This document shows positions 16,747 through 25,705 of a stretch of 64,000 bases of DNA, piece by piece. Position 1 is the stretch's first letter. Each line of letters begins with the position of its first letter. A model generated the notes under the pieces. That model did no database searches. It had not been told where the DNA came from and saw nothing but the letters and a program-made list of their open reading frames with translations. The DNA comes from Pseudoalteromonas galatheae (GTDB taxonomy: Bacteria > Pseudomonadota > Gammaproteobacteria > Enterobacterales > Alteromonadaceae): assembly GCF_005886105.2 (NCBI RefSeq), contig NZ_PNCO02000001.1:927001-991000 (forward strand), in the 5' to 3' direction. A program made the translations under genes and the position numbers.

Positions 16747-16987
16747 TTCGGCGCGTTGTTACTGATTAAGTAAAACCTAAGCTAACATAATACGGTTTAA
16801 TAATTCATATGCGGTACATTTTGCGATATTCACATTGATCGCGAGCGTGCTATTACTCAGTGTTAACCACGTTTATGGTTTAGCAGTAGTGATGTTTATT
16901 TCAAGACTCGCGTTTGCTGCTACTCGCTTGGTATCAAAAACACGATGATACAAGGCGAGTAACTCAAGTTGTCAGTGATTAGGATGT

Positions 16988-17012
16988 AAAAGTCGCGCTT
17001 ATTTCGCGCGAC
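16988..17012 (-). terminator. Intrinsic terminator overlapping the end of the metallophosphoesterase gene
   Basis: GTCGCGC (16992-16998) and GCGCGAC (17006-17012) form a 7-bp stem whose loop holds the stop codon (16999-17001). On the minus strand TTTT follows. The upstream gap 16747-16991 shows no convincing gene. Confidence 0.65.
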
Positions 17013-18444
17013 ATACCGCTTGTTTATCTGCAGTTTTGCTGCTGCAGGTTAAAAAGGCGGCACCACTTTCATCCAAAAACTCTCCTTGCCACGCGCCATC
17101 TTTGCCAAGCTTAATTGATAAAAAGCCGAACTTACCTTGTTCGTTAACGATTGCGTTTTGGCTATCAAGTGCATAATCAAATTCGCTAAAGGCATCGGTA
17201 TCACTAAGGCTGACGCCGCTATTGCCGACAACGATTTGCGGAGGACGCGCGGTACTGGCTGCAAAGGTGGAAGACTGATAAATATGCATGTGTCCTGCGA
17301 GTGATAAAGTTACGTGAGCAGGCAACTTACCTTGTCTAGTGTTCTTCAGCGCGGTTTGCAACATTACGTTTAATGTGTCTTTGGTTGTCGGGTCTTCAAC
17401 GCCCCAAATGGGTCTGTGGCTCATAATCCACATGGGTTTGGCTTTGAGTAGTTCGCTTCTGACATTAAGTCGTTGATATTGCTGTTGGTAGACTTTTGTT
17501 AGGCCATTGTCTGCACTGGCATCACAGGCATTGGCGCTATCCATTACCCAAACACTGAGCGGCTTTAAGTTGATGGTATAGGAGTTTTGCACAATGATAT
17601 GAGCGCTTGCAGATTTAGGTGGTTGGTTATAATCCCCCTGTGATGGGCATTGCTGTTGGTCAATGGCATCAGGAAGGTTGGCTCCTGGGCCAAAAAAGTA
17701 AAACCAGCCAATACCTGCTCGGCTACAAAGTTCATGATTGCCTCGTGCAAAAATCCATGGTGCGGTTGCTGAAAGATCAGTTGTTGCGGTAAAAAAGTCG
17801 GCTTGCCAGTTGCTCCATGTATCTGGTCTTGGGCTATTTAACGCGTTTTGACTGTAGTAGGTATCGTTAAGACCGCAGCTAGTACCGCCATATCCACCAT
17901 CGCCTGCATCATAAGCATAGGTATCACCAGAAATCGCACCTCCGGTACCTCGATAGTTGAAATCCCCCATATGGAGCAACAATTGTGGTTGTTGCTTTGC
18001 CCCTTGCTCTGCGAGGGTTTTAAACGGCTCGGCGGCAGTGTTGTTTTCGCAAACTGATGACTTACAGCCGGTATCGCCAAAAACCGCAATTTTATTCGGA
18101 TCGAATGTCACGGGCGCTAACGAGAATTGGCTACCACTGACGGTATAAGCCGTGTTTTGGGAGATTTTTGCCTCGCACACAGTGATTGGAAAATGTGTTT
18201 GGTCTGGACGCATTGCTCGCAATTGCATCGGCATGGATTTTTTACCAAAGAGCAAGCTTGGGCATTGATTGGCGTCGCTGAGCACGCCGTCAACAACAAC
18301 GCGCGCGTAGATATTTGGGGCTTCTGTAGTGGAGGGCGCGAACATTGAGTAAGCGCCTAGTACTTTGGTATTCGCTTGTTGGACTGCAAACGTGCTGCTA
18401 CAAGCAATTAAATTGAGCGTCGCAATGGCGATGATGATGCGCAT
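16999..18444 (-). CDS. Calcineurin-like metallophosphoesterase, lipoprotein
   Basis: A 481-residue protein with a lipoprotein signal (LNLIAC at the cleavage site). The metal-ligand motifs of the family are in order: FGDTGC, LLHMGDFNY, FARGNHELC, MSHRPIWG and SLAGHMHIY. The pattern resembles purple-acid-phosphatase-like extracellular phosphoesterases. It may release phosphate from organic esters outside or in the periplasm. It is the last of three same-strand genes for secreted proteins. A 13-bp sequence 37-49 bp upstream of the start recurs upstream of the first gene of this group. A terminator follows the stop. Confidence 0.9.
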   Translation of the reverse strand: MRIIIAIATLNLIACSSTFAVQQANTKVLGAYSMFAPSTTEAPNIYARVVVDGVLSDANQCPSLLFGKKSMPMQLRAMRPDQTHFPITVCEAKISQNTAYTVSGSQFSLAPVTFDPNKIAVFGDTGCKSSVCENNTAAEPFKTLAEQGAKQQPQLLLHMGDFNYRGTGGAISGDTYAYDAGDGGYGGTSCGLNDTYYSQNALNSPRPDTWSNWQADFFTATTDLSATAPWIFARGNHELCSRAGIGWFYFFGPGANLPDAIDQQQCPSQGDYNQPPKSASAHIIVQNSYTINLKPLSVWVMDSANACDASADNGLTKVYQQQYQRLNVRSELLKAKPMWIMSHRPIWGVEDPTTKDTLNVMLQTALKNTRQGKLPAHVTLSLAGHMHIYQSSTFAASTARPPQIVVGNSGVSLSDTDAFSEFDYALDSQNAIVNEQGKFGFLSIKLGKDGAWQGEFLDESGAAFLTCSSKTADKQAVCRAK

Positions 18445-18480
18445 GACTTCATTCCTTTTTGAACAGTTGAATGAAGTTTA

Positions 18481-18493
18481 ATGCATTGTTAAC
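18481..18493 (-). promoter_or_regulatory. Shared element GTTAACAATGCAT upstream of the metallophosphoesterase gene
   Basis: The minus-strand 13-mer lies 37-49 bp before the start codon at 18444. The same 13-mer lies 41-53 bp before the start at 22176. Equal distance suggests a promoter or operator. Confidence 0.45.
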
Positions 18494-18535
18494 AATTTGC
18501 GAGTCTTGAATACGAATATCCTTTTTCTCAGCTAA

Positions 18536-20524
18536 TTATTGGTGGCTGCAGCGGTAGAAGCCGGTGACTGTGTCTTGACTAAAGCGTGTGCCGTTAACAT
18601 AAGTGTCTTGGTTGATTTTACCGAACTGCGCTAAGTTAAATTGCAATCGTGCAAGCATTTCAGCGCTCGAGGCCTGTTCAAAGATTTCTGTTACCGGTGG
18701 ATCGCCAACAAAGTTGGTATACCAAGGAAACCAAGAATTATCCTGCCCACTGACTGTTTGATTCGGATAATAACTCCCTCCCTGCCAACGGTCAAAGGTA
18801 AGATCTTCGAGGCTAAATAGGCCAAAACTTGGCTGAGTCATACAAGCATCAGCCGCTTGATACTCAGGGTAACCTGAGCTGGCAGCAAAATGATTGCAAA
18901 CATTGTGTGGCAAATTACTGTTATTCGCCGCTTGATATTCCACCTTTCTAAACATCACTGGATGTGCGGGGCTTCCTGATGGGTAGACGATATTCGCGGC
19001 GACAGGTGAACCCCAGCGATAATGGTACATGGCCACAGCCAGTCCTAAATCTTCCTTACTGGTGGCAACATTATCTGGATGTGTCCACACTCCACCCGGA
19101 TCGGTTGGCGTCGCCCCATTTTTAAAAATAATCCCATATTGATTGTTCTCTAATTGATTCATTAGATTTGGCGTTGTGTTGTCAACCACCGTCATTGGGA
19201 TCATTGTGCTTGCGGCATTGGGAGTATAGGTGAGTGTTGGGTTATTTAATGCCTTCCAGCATAGCAGGCCATAACCATAGCCACTGGCTATCATCGGACA
19301 GCCAGACATTGCTGATGCCGATTGGTTGCTTTCATACGCATGTGTTGTTGAACGTGCCGAAACTTCGCCGGAGCTAACCAATATTCCCCACGCATTGCGA
19401 GTAATGCGAATATCAGCAAACTCGGTGTCAGGAATAAATACCGTTGTGGCCGAAATAACCTGTAGCCCTAAGTCCAATTCTAGTAGAGACGTGGCAACGA
19501 GGGCGTCTTCATGAAGCTTTGGATACTGCGTCATAATCGTTTGCTGCGATGGTTTAATCACAGCGTCTCTTGGTGATAACCCTAATAAATATAAGCGATC
19601 GTTATCAAGGTAGCTTGCCAGTATGCGTGATAGCTCGAGTTGTGCGATTGGACGCTTAGCTTGTATATTTGAGCGGGTATCCGTGAGGGTGAGGTCGGTA
19701 TTTTGAAGCAGCAACCAATGCTTATCACTTAGGCCAAAAACCTGAGTTTGATTAAGGATATGGCGAGATACGCTATCAGCTTGGCGAGTAACAATTAAAC
19801 TATCGTCATTCAACGAATAACTAGACTGTGTGGTGTCATTGTGGTGATGACGCAGTGCTGGTGGCTGATATTGTCCTATTAAGGTGGTAAGTTCAATGCG
19901 AATGGTGTCGTGAGTACTTTGAATAAGCCAATTTCCGGTTTCATCTCGAACAAAAATAGCCGGACTATATTGGCCAGATTTATCCACGCTAAATGCTTGC
20001 CAAGTGGTATTACAGGCTTTGGCGCAGGAGGGGGAACTTCGAGTAAGGGATGACTTATCTTTTGCCAGAGATTCGTCATAGTTATCATTAAATACAAAGG
20101 GTAACTCAGCTTTACCCGAGGCGAGTTGTAACGTGAACAGTAAGCGCCGTTGATTGCCGCTGGCATAGAGTCTGTTTTCTTTTAGATAACCGAGCTGGAG
20201 TTGAGAGTAACTCTCTAACTTTTTCATGTTTCCAGCTTCACCTTGATAGCTGGGCTCATACGTCTCGCTATTGAATGGTGCGGTTTGCTCTAATCGGGGA
20301 AATTGCAACGTTTGTTTGCAGGCATCTTCTGCGCATGTTTGTAAGGTGATCCTTTGGTCCTGATACTGAAAAGAATACCAAGGTGAAAGGGCTTGATAAC
20401 CTTGTTGTCCTGCGTGAAATAATAGCGGTAAGGTTGATGTATCGTAGTGCTCTGACTCTGCTGAGGCGTTAACGCTTAAAGACAAAGCCCAGCAGGTAAG
20501 CGTGGTGGCGATGAACTTATTCAT
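18536..20524 (-). CDS. Large secreted protein of unknown function
   Basis: A 662-residue protein with a signal peptide (about 1-22, ending NASA). The N-terminal half looks beta-rich, with repeated short LxLxxTDL-like strands; the C-terminal part is rich in aromatic residues, Gly, Asn and Pro and has several cysteines (CAEDACKQ, CAKACN, CNHF, DACM, CSHQ at the end), which suggests disulfides and export. No known family was recognised. It lies 50 bp after the gene at 20575-22176 and 91 bp before the metallophosphoesterase. The start has AAGGAAAGATT upstream. Confidence 0.7.
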   Translation of the reverse strand: MNKFIATTLTCWALSLSVNASAESEHYDTSTLPLLFHAGQQGYQALSPWYSFQYQDQRITLQTCAEDACKQTLQFPRLEQTAPFNSETYEPSYQGEAGNMKKLESYSQLQLGYLKENRLYASGNQRRLLFTLQLASGKAELPFVFNDNYDESLAKDKSSLTRSSPSCAKACNTTWQAFSVDKSGQYSPAIFVRDETGNWLIQSTHDTIRIELTTLIGQYQPPALRHHHNDTTQSSYSLNDDSLIVTRQADSVSRHILNQTQVFGLSDKHWLLLQNTDLTLTDTRSNIQAKRPIAQLELSRILASYLDNDRLYLLGLSPRDAVIKPSQQTIMTQYPKLHEDALVATSLLELDLGLQVISATTVFIPDTEFADIRITRNAWGILVSSGEVSARSTTHAYESNQSASAMSGCPMIASGYGYGLLCWKALNNPTLTYTPNAASTMIPMTVVDNTTPNLMNQLENNQYGIIFKNGATPTDPGGVWTHPDNVATSKEDLGLAVAMYHYRWGSPVAANIVYPSGSPAHPVMFRKVEYQAANNSNLPHNVCNHFAASSGYPEYQAADACMTQPSFGLFSLEDLTFDRWQGGSYYPNQTVSGQDNSWFPWYTNFVGDPPVTEIFEQASSAEMLARLQFNLAQFGKINQDTYVNGTRFSQDTVTGFYRCSHQ

Positions 20525-20574
20525 AATCTTTCCTTATTGGAGTAGGGCAGCGCATGGCCACCCTTAACAAAAAC

Positions 20575-22176
20575 CTAGTGAATGATGCCTTGGCGTTGGC
20601 CTGCATTAACGGGTTTGTTGAGCTGCACAGAGAGCCAGTTTTCAACGTCACTACGTAACGACGCGTCACTATCAGGACCGGATTGTGACGAATAGAACCA
20701 TAACCCTGTTGGTGCTGGGGCATTGACATTGCTGCCGCAGGTAAAGTGATTTGCCGCATACATCACCGCGCCTGAGCTACCATATTCGTAATGACTGTCC
20801 GAATAACCACCGTAGCCTCTGGCTTGCACCCGACCTTTTGAATCAAGGGTAAAGTGATACAATTCATTGGGTTGCAACAAGAAAGGGCTGACATCGGAAG
20901 AGTCGAAGCGCGCGCGCATTGTGGTGGTAACACTGGCTTGATTACCCGAACGCGTGATCATGCCTGCCAAGTTGGTGATAAGTGCATCGGCCAATTGACC
21001 GTCAAGCAAGCTGCCAGGGTTGCCATTGACGATTGCAGAAGTAATGCCAAGTGCGGCTTTGACGACTCCAATGGTGGAGTTTAAATTCCATGTGGTGTTG
21101 TATCCCATGGCTGCGCCACCGGCTTTATTGAACAAGATGACTTCAGGTGCAGCTCCTGGCAAATCGACCGCAAATTTTGCGCCGTCTGTCGCGTGCGAGT
21201 TGGTACCTTTTGACCAGATTTTTTTAGCTTGCCCAGTTACATGGTAGCGAGCTGAATAAGTGCCTCTGACTTCTAAATTGCCCGAACAGGCATTGCTTTG
21301 ATTACATGCAAATCCCCCGGTGTCTGCACACAACATTTTGACGTGGAACTCTGTCGAGTTATGGGCTGAGGTGTTATCGAAACTGAGCGCTTTATTTTTT
21401 GACCAACGTTTCCCCTTAGCTGAGTGAAAGGCGCCGTAGGCTGAGGTATTGACATAAGCATGGTGCTTAGAAAAACCACTACCATCGCTGGTGGATGTGC
21501 TCCAAGGCGTTTGGGTTGATGGGTAGTTAGTGACTACTTGACCTGTGCTGGTTGAAGGGGTCACCATCTGACATGAGCATTGTGACTTAGGCCCGAAGAT
21601 GGGTTTTTTAGTCAGCAATTCTTTTAATTCGGCAAGAGTATCTGACGGTAGCGTCCTATCGTATTCAAGTACCGAGAGCCCTTTACGTTTAGGAGCTGCG
21701 TACTCCTTGTGCCAAGTGCTGTAAAGCTGCGATGCATTTCGCTCTAAATGTTGGCTGAGCGTTGGCATTTTTTGCTGTTGAGTCCATTTTTCGAATACCG
21801 TCGGTTTAAATTGAATAAGATATCGAGTAAAGAAAAAGTTATCTTCAGGCGCTTGCTCGGTAAAAGCATTTTCCCATGCTGATAACACATTTTGATCTAG
21901 AGCTTTTGCTTGGCTAAGCATCTCCCCATCTCGATAGCCGCGGATCAAGCTATCCACGTAGCGGTCTAATTCATATTCTTCGTCGTTGTCGGAGATATAT
22001 TCAAGCAAGGAAACACGGTCTTGAGACCAGTTTGAAATGGCTTGCCACGCTTCTGGGCTTACTTTAGAGGGGGCCATTTCTCCATATTCTTCTGCGGCTT
22101 GTAGCGAAATACTACCCAGTAACAACGTGCTGGTAACTAGGCTGACTAATTTGGGGGTGAAATTTCTCTGTTTCAT
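20575..22176 (-). CDS. Secreted protein of unknown function (533 residues)
   Basis: A signal peptide (about 1-28, ending LQAAE) is followed by a helical, acidic N-terminal region (to about residue 190), then a Ser/Thr/Gly-rich C-terminal region with cysteine motifs CSCQM and LCADTGGFACNQSNACSG. No known domain was recognised. It is the first gene of the three-gene secreted group and is preceded by the 13-bp element also found before the metallophosphoesterase. It could be an enzyme or a structural extracellular protein; nothing in the sequence decides this. Confidence 0.7.
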   Translation of the reverse strand: MKQRNFTPKLVSLVTSTLLLGSISLQAAEEYGEMAPSKVSPEAWQAISNWSQDRVSLLEYISDNDEEYELDRYVDSLIRGYRDGEMLSQAKALDQNVLSAWENAFTEQAPEDNFFFTRYLIQFKPTVFEKWTQQQKMPTLSQHLERNASQLYSTWHKEYAAPKRKGLSVLEYDRTLPSDTLAELKELLTKKPIFGPKSQCSCQMVTPSTSTGQVVTNYPSTQTPWSTSTSDGSGFSKHHAYVNTSAYGAFHSAKGKRWSKNKALSFDNTSAHNSTEFHVKMLCADTGGFACNQSNACSGNLEVRGTYSARYHVTGQAKKIWSKGTNSHATDGAKFAVDLPGAAPEVILFNKAGGAAMGYNTTWNLNSTIGVVKAALGITSAIVNGNPGSLLDGQLADALITNLAGMITRSGNQASVTTTMRARFDSSDVSPFLLQPNELYHFTLDSKGRVQARGYGGYSDSHYEYGSSGAVMYAANHFTCGSNVNAPAPTGLWFYSSQSGPDSDASLRSDVENWLSVQLNKPVNAGQRQGIIH

Positions 22177-22216
22177 TTTTCTATTCCTTCATCGTTGTGC
22201 TGAGTCAACATGCCTC

Positions 22217-22229
22217 ATGCATTGTTAAC
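22217..22229 (-). promoter_or_regulatory. Shared element GTTAACAATGCAT upstream of the 533-residue secreted protein gene
   Basis: Identical to the element at 18481-18493 and at nearly the same distance from the start codon at 22176. The copies also share a weakly similar sequence just upstream. Confidence 0.45.
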
Positions 22230-22298
22230 TTGCCTTGTGATGTTGGAAACTTTTTCAGCGATTGAATAGGAGGTTGTAGGGCCAGTAAGGGTCAACTT

Positions 22299-22405
22299 GG
22301 GTAAAACCTTTGATATTAAACGGACGCATTGGGTTAGGTAAGTGTTGATATCAAGCTGTGGTAAATAAAAACTTAAATATCAAAGGTCTGCTTATATTTT
22401 TACCC
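22299..22405. repeat. Interrupted inverted repeat in the gene-free gap 22177-22544
   Basis: Left arm GGGTAAAA then ACCTTTGATATTAA (22299-22319); right arm TTAAATATCAAAGGT (22373-22387) then TTTTTACCC (22397-22405). The arms pair with one insertion. The 368-bp gap holds this, the upstream 13-mer, and the promoter region of the gene at 22545; no coding sequence is seen. It may be a degenerate MITE-like element or a regulator site. Confidence 0.4.
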
Positions 22406-22544
22406 GAATTTACCCAATTGCCCCGTAACTTTTGCTGCAATCAATATTCGCTTGAGGCAGGATTTTGCTATCGCCGTTATTGGAGTCTCAGCGTGAGTTC
22501 ATTCGCACTCTAATAATGGTGTCATAACCAATAAGGAGACAGTT

Positions 22545-23015
22545 ATGAGACGAGTAATAGTATTGGGAGCAACTTTGATTGCGAGTTTTGTACAAGCCCA
22601 TAGCTCAGAAATGATAGCACAGCTCGAAGTTGCTGATGGGGCGAAATGTCCAAAGCGGCAAACGATTCTGCTAGGTAAAATGACATTAACTGCTGGGACC
22701 TTTAAATATTTACACAGTGAAGGAAGTAACGTTTGTACCAGTCCTAAGCAAAGTATTTCTGGTCGCATTACACCACAACTAGATTGTGGTCAGTTTGATG
22801 ACTGGCGACTTGCGTATGATATGGGTAATAAAATGTGTCAATCTCTACACCAAAATATGAAAGGCTTTAGTAATAGCTTAAAACCTGATGTGACAGTGTA
22901 TCCACGCTTTGAAGGGCCTTTTGAATTCAAAGGAGACCGTCATCACCAAGAATATGAGGCCGGTATGGGCGTGACTTTAGCGTGCTATTTATGTGAGACT
23001 GCGACGGTTAACTAG
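22545..23015 (+). CDS. Small secreted protein of unknown function
   Basis: A 156-residue protein with a signal peptide (about 1-18, ending VQAHS). The mature part has six cysteines (GAKCPK, NVCTS, LDCG, KMCQ and LACYLCE), suggesting disulfides or a metal site near the C-terminus. No known family was recognised. The start is clear: AAGGAG lies a few nt before the ATG. It is monocistronic with a strong hairpin after it. Confidence 0.7.
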   Translation: MRRVIVLGATLIASFVQAHSSEMIAQLEVADGAKCPKRQTILLGKMTLTAGTFKYLHSEGSNVCTSPKQSISGRITPQLDCGQFDDWRLAYDMGNKMCQSLHQNMKGFSNSLKPDVTVYPRFEGPFEFKGDRHHQEYEAGMGVTLACYLCETATVN

Positions 23016-23030
23016 GGCTTGTTAATACCA

Positions 23031-23050
23031 AAAGGGGCGAAAGCCCCTTT
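23031..23050. terminator. Bidirectional terminator hairpin between convergent genes
   Basis: AAAGGGGC and GCCCCTTT form a perfect 8-bp stem with a GAAA tetraloop, placed between the stop codons of the convergent genes at 23015 and 23061. Confidence 0.75.
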
Positions 23051-23060
23051 GTTGTAGACA

Positions 23061-24677
23061 TCAAGTAGCGTTGGAGCACGCTAAGATTTGCTCCAGTTGT
23101 GCAACTTTTTCACAAAGAGGCGCGGTATTGAAATTAGCGTCTTGGCATTGAGTGAGTACATATTGTGCCGTGGTAATAATATTTCGAATACGCGGCTTTT
23201 TGGGCAGCGTTTTGATATTAAGATAGCGTTCAAGAGTACGTACTCGTAAGCGACCATCATCGATATTCACTTTCCATACTTTGCTTTCTTCAGCTAATTC
23301 GACACGGGTTTTGCCACTACTTTGCTCCCAAAGCGCCAAAGTAAGTGTCATTACCTCAACCATTAATTGTCTTGCGGCCTGTTCGTCAATGCTCGTATGT
23401 TTACTGTGCACTCCATGGGTACTGGTACGGGTGGTATAGTGAATAGCGCAGTAAGTAACCAGCACTCCTGTTAAAAATGCGACAAGCCCAATGAATATAT
23501 GAGACAGAATACTTGTCTCTGTTTGGCGCTCAGGCGCGGCCAAGACGTTAGCGCTCTGAAGGCGAAATTGATAAAGGTTTTCACTTTGTACACGACTACT
23601 TTTAAGCATGTCATTATAACGCTGTGCAGTCTCGACCGCTTCTTTATAAGTGTGTGTTTGTAGTTGGGACTGCAATAAGGCAATGTAAAATAACTCGGTA
23701 AGCTGACTATTTTGCTGATTATGTGCTTCAAGCCCCTGTTTAAGTAACGTTTGTGCAGTTAGGTTATCACCCTCAAGCTGCTTGAGTTTGGCTTCAATAA
23801 GCAGAGCTCGCTGATCAACTTTACCGTGTTGAATTAGTTGCCGAGTGCGTTTGAATGAAGCGAGTTGCTGTTGTGCCTGAGTGATATGATTTTGAGCAAT
23901 GGCAATTTCGGCCAATAATAAATAGGCTCGAGACAATTGAGTATAGGCACCACTTTGTGTTAACGGTTGAAGTAAATCTTCAATGATTTCAATTGCTTTG
24001 TTGTAGTCGCGCTTTTTGTAAAATACTTCCGCGATGCTTAGCAAGGTGTGGTTCGCTTTAGTTTGGTCGCCGGCTTGCTGGTGGAGTGCATGGGCTTGAC
24101 GAAACGAGAGAATGGCATCATCCAACTGATTAATATCCCTCGACACATTCCCTAAATTATTAAGTGTGATCGCTTGTCTCTCCAGGTCATTTGTTGCTTT
24201 CGCTATTTGGTAGCTTTCTAAAAATAAAGTAAGGGCGGTATCTAGATCTCCGAGTGCCTGATAAGCATTAGCTAAATCGTTTGCCGATTTACCCAGGAGT
24301 TCGTTTTGTTGCAACTTAGCCGCAAGCGTTTGCGCTTCGTGGAAGCTCTCCAGCGCTTGAATATAATTGCGCTGGCGGTAACGATTAATACCACTTTGTC
24401 TTAACACCTGAAAGCGCTGAAGTGTGGTTAACTTCCATGCCATCAACTCATCCAGTATTTGATTGCTGAGCTTTATGTCACCCGCTCGACGATACAAGCT
24501 CACAAGCTCAAGATGTGCATCAAAAGCTTGAGCACCGTTGGGTTCAAGGGTTTCAAGATGTTGCTTACAAGACAAAATTTGGCCTGTGAGGTTGGCATTA
24601 TTGGCACTTGGGCATTCTGAACCCTGCGCCGGTAACACAACGAGCAGTAAAGCTAAAAGCAAAGCAAGCAAAGGCAT
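23061..24677 (-). CDS. Periplasmic TPR-repeat membrane protein
   Basis: A 538-residue protein: a signal or membrane anchor (about 1-18), an array of tetratricopeptide repeats (about 40-340, with LGKSANDLANAYQALGDLDT and GNVSRDINQLDDAILSFRQA as typical units), one transmembrane helix near 395-415, and a cytoplasmic C-terminal domain of about 110 residues with RTLERYLNIKTLPKKPR. This layout resembles sensor-type proteins in which periplasmic TPRs are joined to a cytoplasmic output. The C-terminal domain was not identified. The lack of a clear ribosome site makes the exact start uncertain. Confidence 0.8.
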   Translation of the reverse strand: MPLLALLLALLLVVLPAQGSECPSANNANLTGQILSCKQHLETLEPNGAQAFDAHLELVSLYRRAGDIKLSNQILDELMAWKLTTLQRFQVLRQSGINRYRQRNYIQALESFHEAQTLAAKLQQNELLGKSANDLANAYQALGDLDTALTLFLESYQIAKATNDLERQAITLNNLGNVSRDINQLDDAILSFRQAHALHQQAGDQTKANHTLLSIAEVFYKKRDYNKAIEIIEDLLQPLTQSGAYTQLSRAYLLLAEIAIAQNHITQAQQQLASFKRTRQLIQHGKVDQRALLIEAKLKQLEGDNLTAQTLLKQGLEAHNQQNSQLTELFYIALLQSQLQTHTYKEAVETAQRYNDMLKSSRVQSENLYQFRLQSANVLAAPERQTETSILSHIFIGLVAFLTGVLVTYCAIHYTTRTSTHGVHSKHTSIDEQAARQLMVEVMTLTLALWEQSSGKTRVELAEESKVWKVNIDDGRLRVRTLERYLNIKTLPKKPRIRNIITTAQYVLTQCQDANFNTAPLCEKVAQLEQILACSNAT

Positions 24678-24927
24678 AGATATTAGTCTAGATACATTGT
24701 TTTTACATATTAATATAGTGGTAACAAAAAGTCGTGTCTGCCTTTAATAAATCTCAGGTTGACTATTTTTTGTATTTTGTTGCTGTCTAGCTGCTGTTGT
24801 TTAACCTTGCCAGTACGACCAAGTCTCGACTTGTTAATATTGTTAGTTTAATGTGTTTTTGGTATGGTCTTGTTGCTAATTAAGGCCCAGCAGAAGAAGC
24901 TGGAAATCAATCCATAAGGAAATAAAA

Positions 24928-25659
24928 ATGAAGTTAAATACGATGTGGCTAAAGTCTCTTAGCGTCGGTGTTACGTTATTTTCACCATTAGTGAGTGCCG
25001 CTCCTCAGCTTAATAAAGCCATATTTGAGTACAATGCTGGACTAAACATTCAAGAGGAATTTAATATCTTTGCCGATGGCAACGTGGCTGATCCTAATTA
25101 TCCAAATAGTGAGCTACGTATTCAATTGGATAGTAGCAAAAGTTACGATCAAATTGGCTTTTATGACAAAGTTTACACTACATACGGTCAAGCGGTTGCA
25201 TACAACACATTAGACAGACGTTGGGTTAAATTTAAGGGTAAGGTGCTTTATTTTTCAGGCGAAGACAACGGTAACCAAAAGATAGATACGATTTCTTTTC
25301 GCATTGTTAATCCTGCTGGAGAAACATCGGAGTGGGGAGAGATCAGAGTTAGCTTAGACCAAGCGTTTGGTGGTAATTACGATGTGTATCCGAGTGATGA
25401 CTTGGCACAAACCTTTGCAGGCCAGTCTGTTGATGTATACGTTAAAGATAACGATAGTGGCGTACCCTATTACTATGGTGTTGAGATTTTTAGCTCACCA
25501 GCTAACGGTACAGTATCTGTTAACAGTGACTACTCCATTACCTATACACCTAAAGCTGGGTTCGTTGGTCAGGATTCGTTCCAATATCGCATTAAGGGTA
25601 ATAACCTTTATGATATTATAAGCGCGCCAGCGACAGTTTCTATTTCGGTAGCAAATTAA
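24928..25659 (+). CDS. Secreted protein with bacterial Ig-like C-terminal domain
   Basis: A 243-residue protein with a signal peptide (about 1-24, ending VSAAP). Residues about 30-150 form a beta-rich region with repeated Asp/Asn-rich turns and aromatic residues. Residues about 155-240 resemble cadherin/VCBS-like Ig folds (VKDNDSG, PANGTVSVNSDYSITYTPK, FVGQDSFQYRI). These repeats normally occur in surface adhesins; here there is only one, so this may be a small surface or matrix protein. AAGGAAA precedes the ATG. Confidence 0.75.
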   Translation: MKLNTMWLKSLSVGVTLFSPLVSAAPQLNKAIFEYNAGLNIQEEFNIFADGNVADPNYPNSELRIQLDSSKSYDQIGFYDKVYTTYGQAVAYNTLDRRWVKFKGKVLYFSGEDNGNQKIDTISFRIVNPAGETSEWGEIRVSLDQAFGGNYDVYPSDDLAQTFAGQSVDVYVKDNDSGVPYYYGVEIFSSPANGTVSVNSDYSITYTPKAGFVGQDSFQYRIKGNNLYDIISAPATVSISVAN

Positions 25660-25673
25660 CCCCAAACTCAGGA

Positions 25674-25704
25674 CAATATGCACACATATTAAGTGTGCAT
25701 ATTG
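25674..25704. terminator. Hairpin between convergent genes
   Basis: CAATATGCACAC and GTGTGCATATTG pair in a perfect 12-bp stem with a 7-nt loop between the stop codons at 25659 and 25706. No T-run follows on either strand, so it may stabilise 3' ends rather than terminate by itself. Confidence 0.55.
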
Positions 25705-25705
25705 G

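Noticed and set aside
16801..16946. Small hydrophobic ORF in the gap 16747-16998
   Set aside because: No good start or ribosome site and no resemblance to the neighbouring family.
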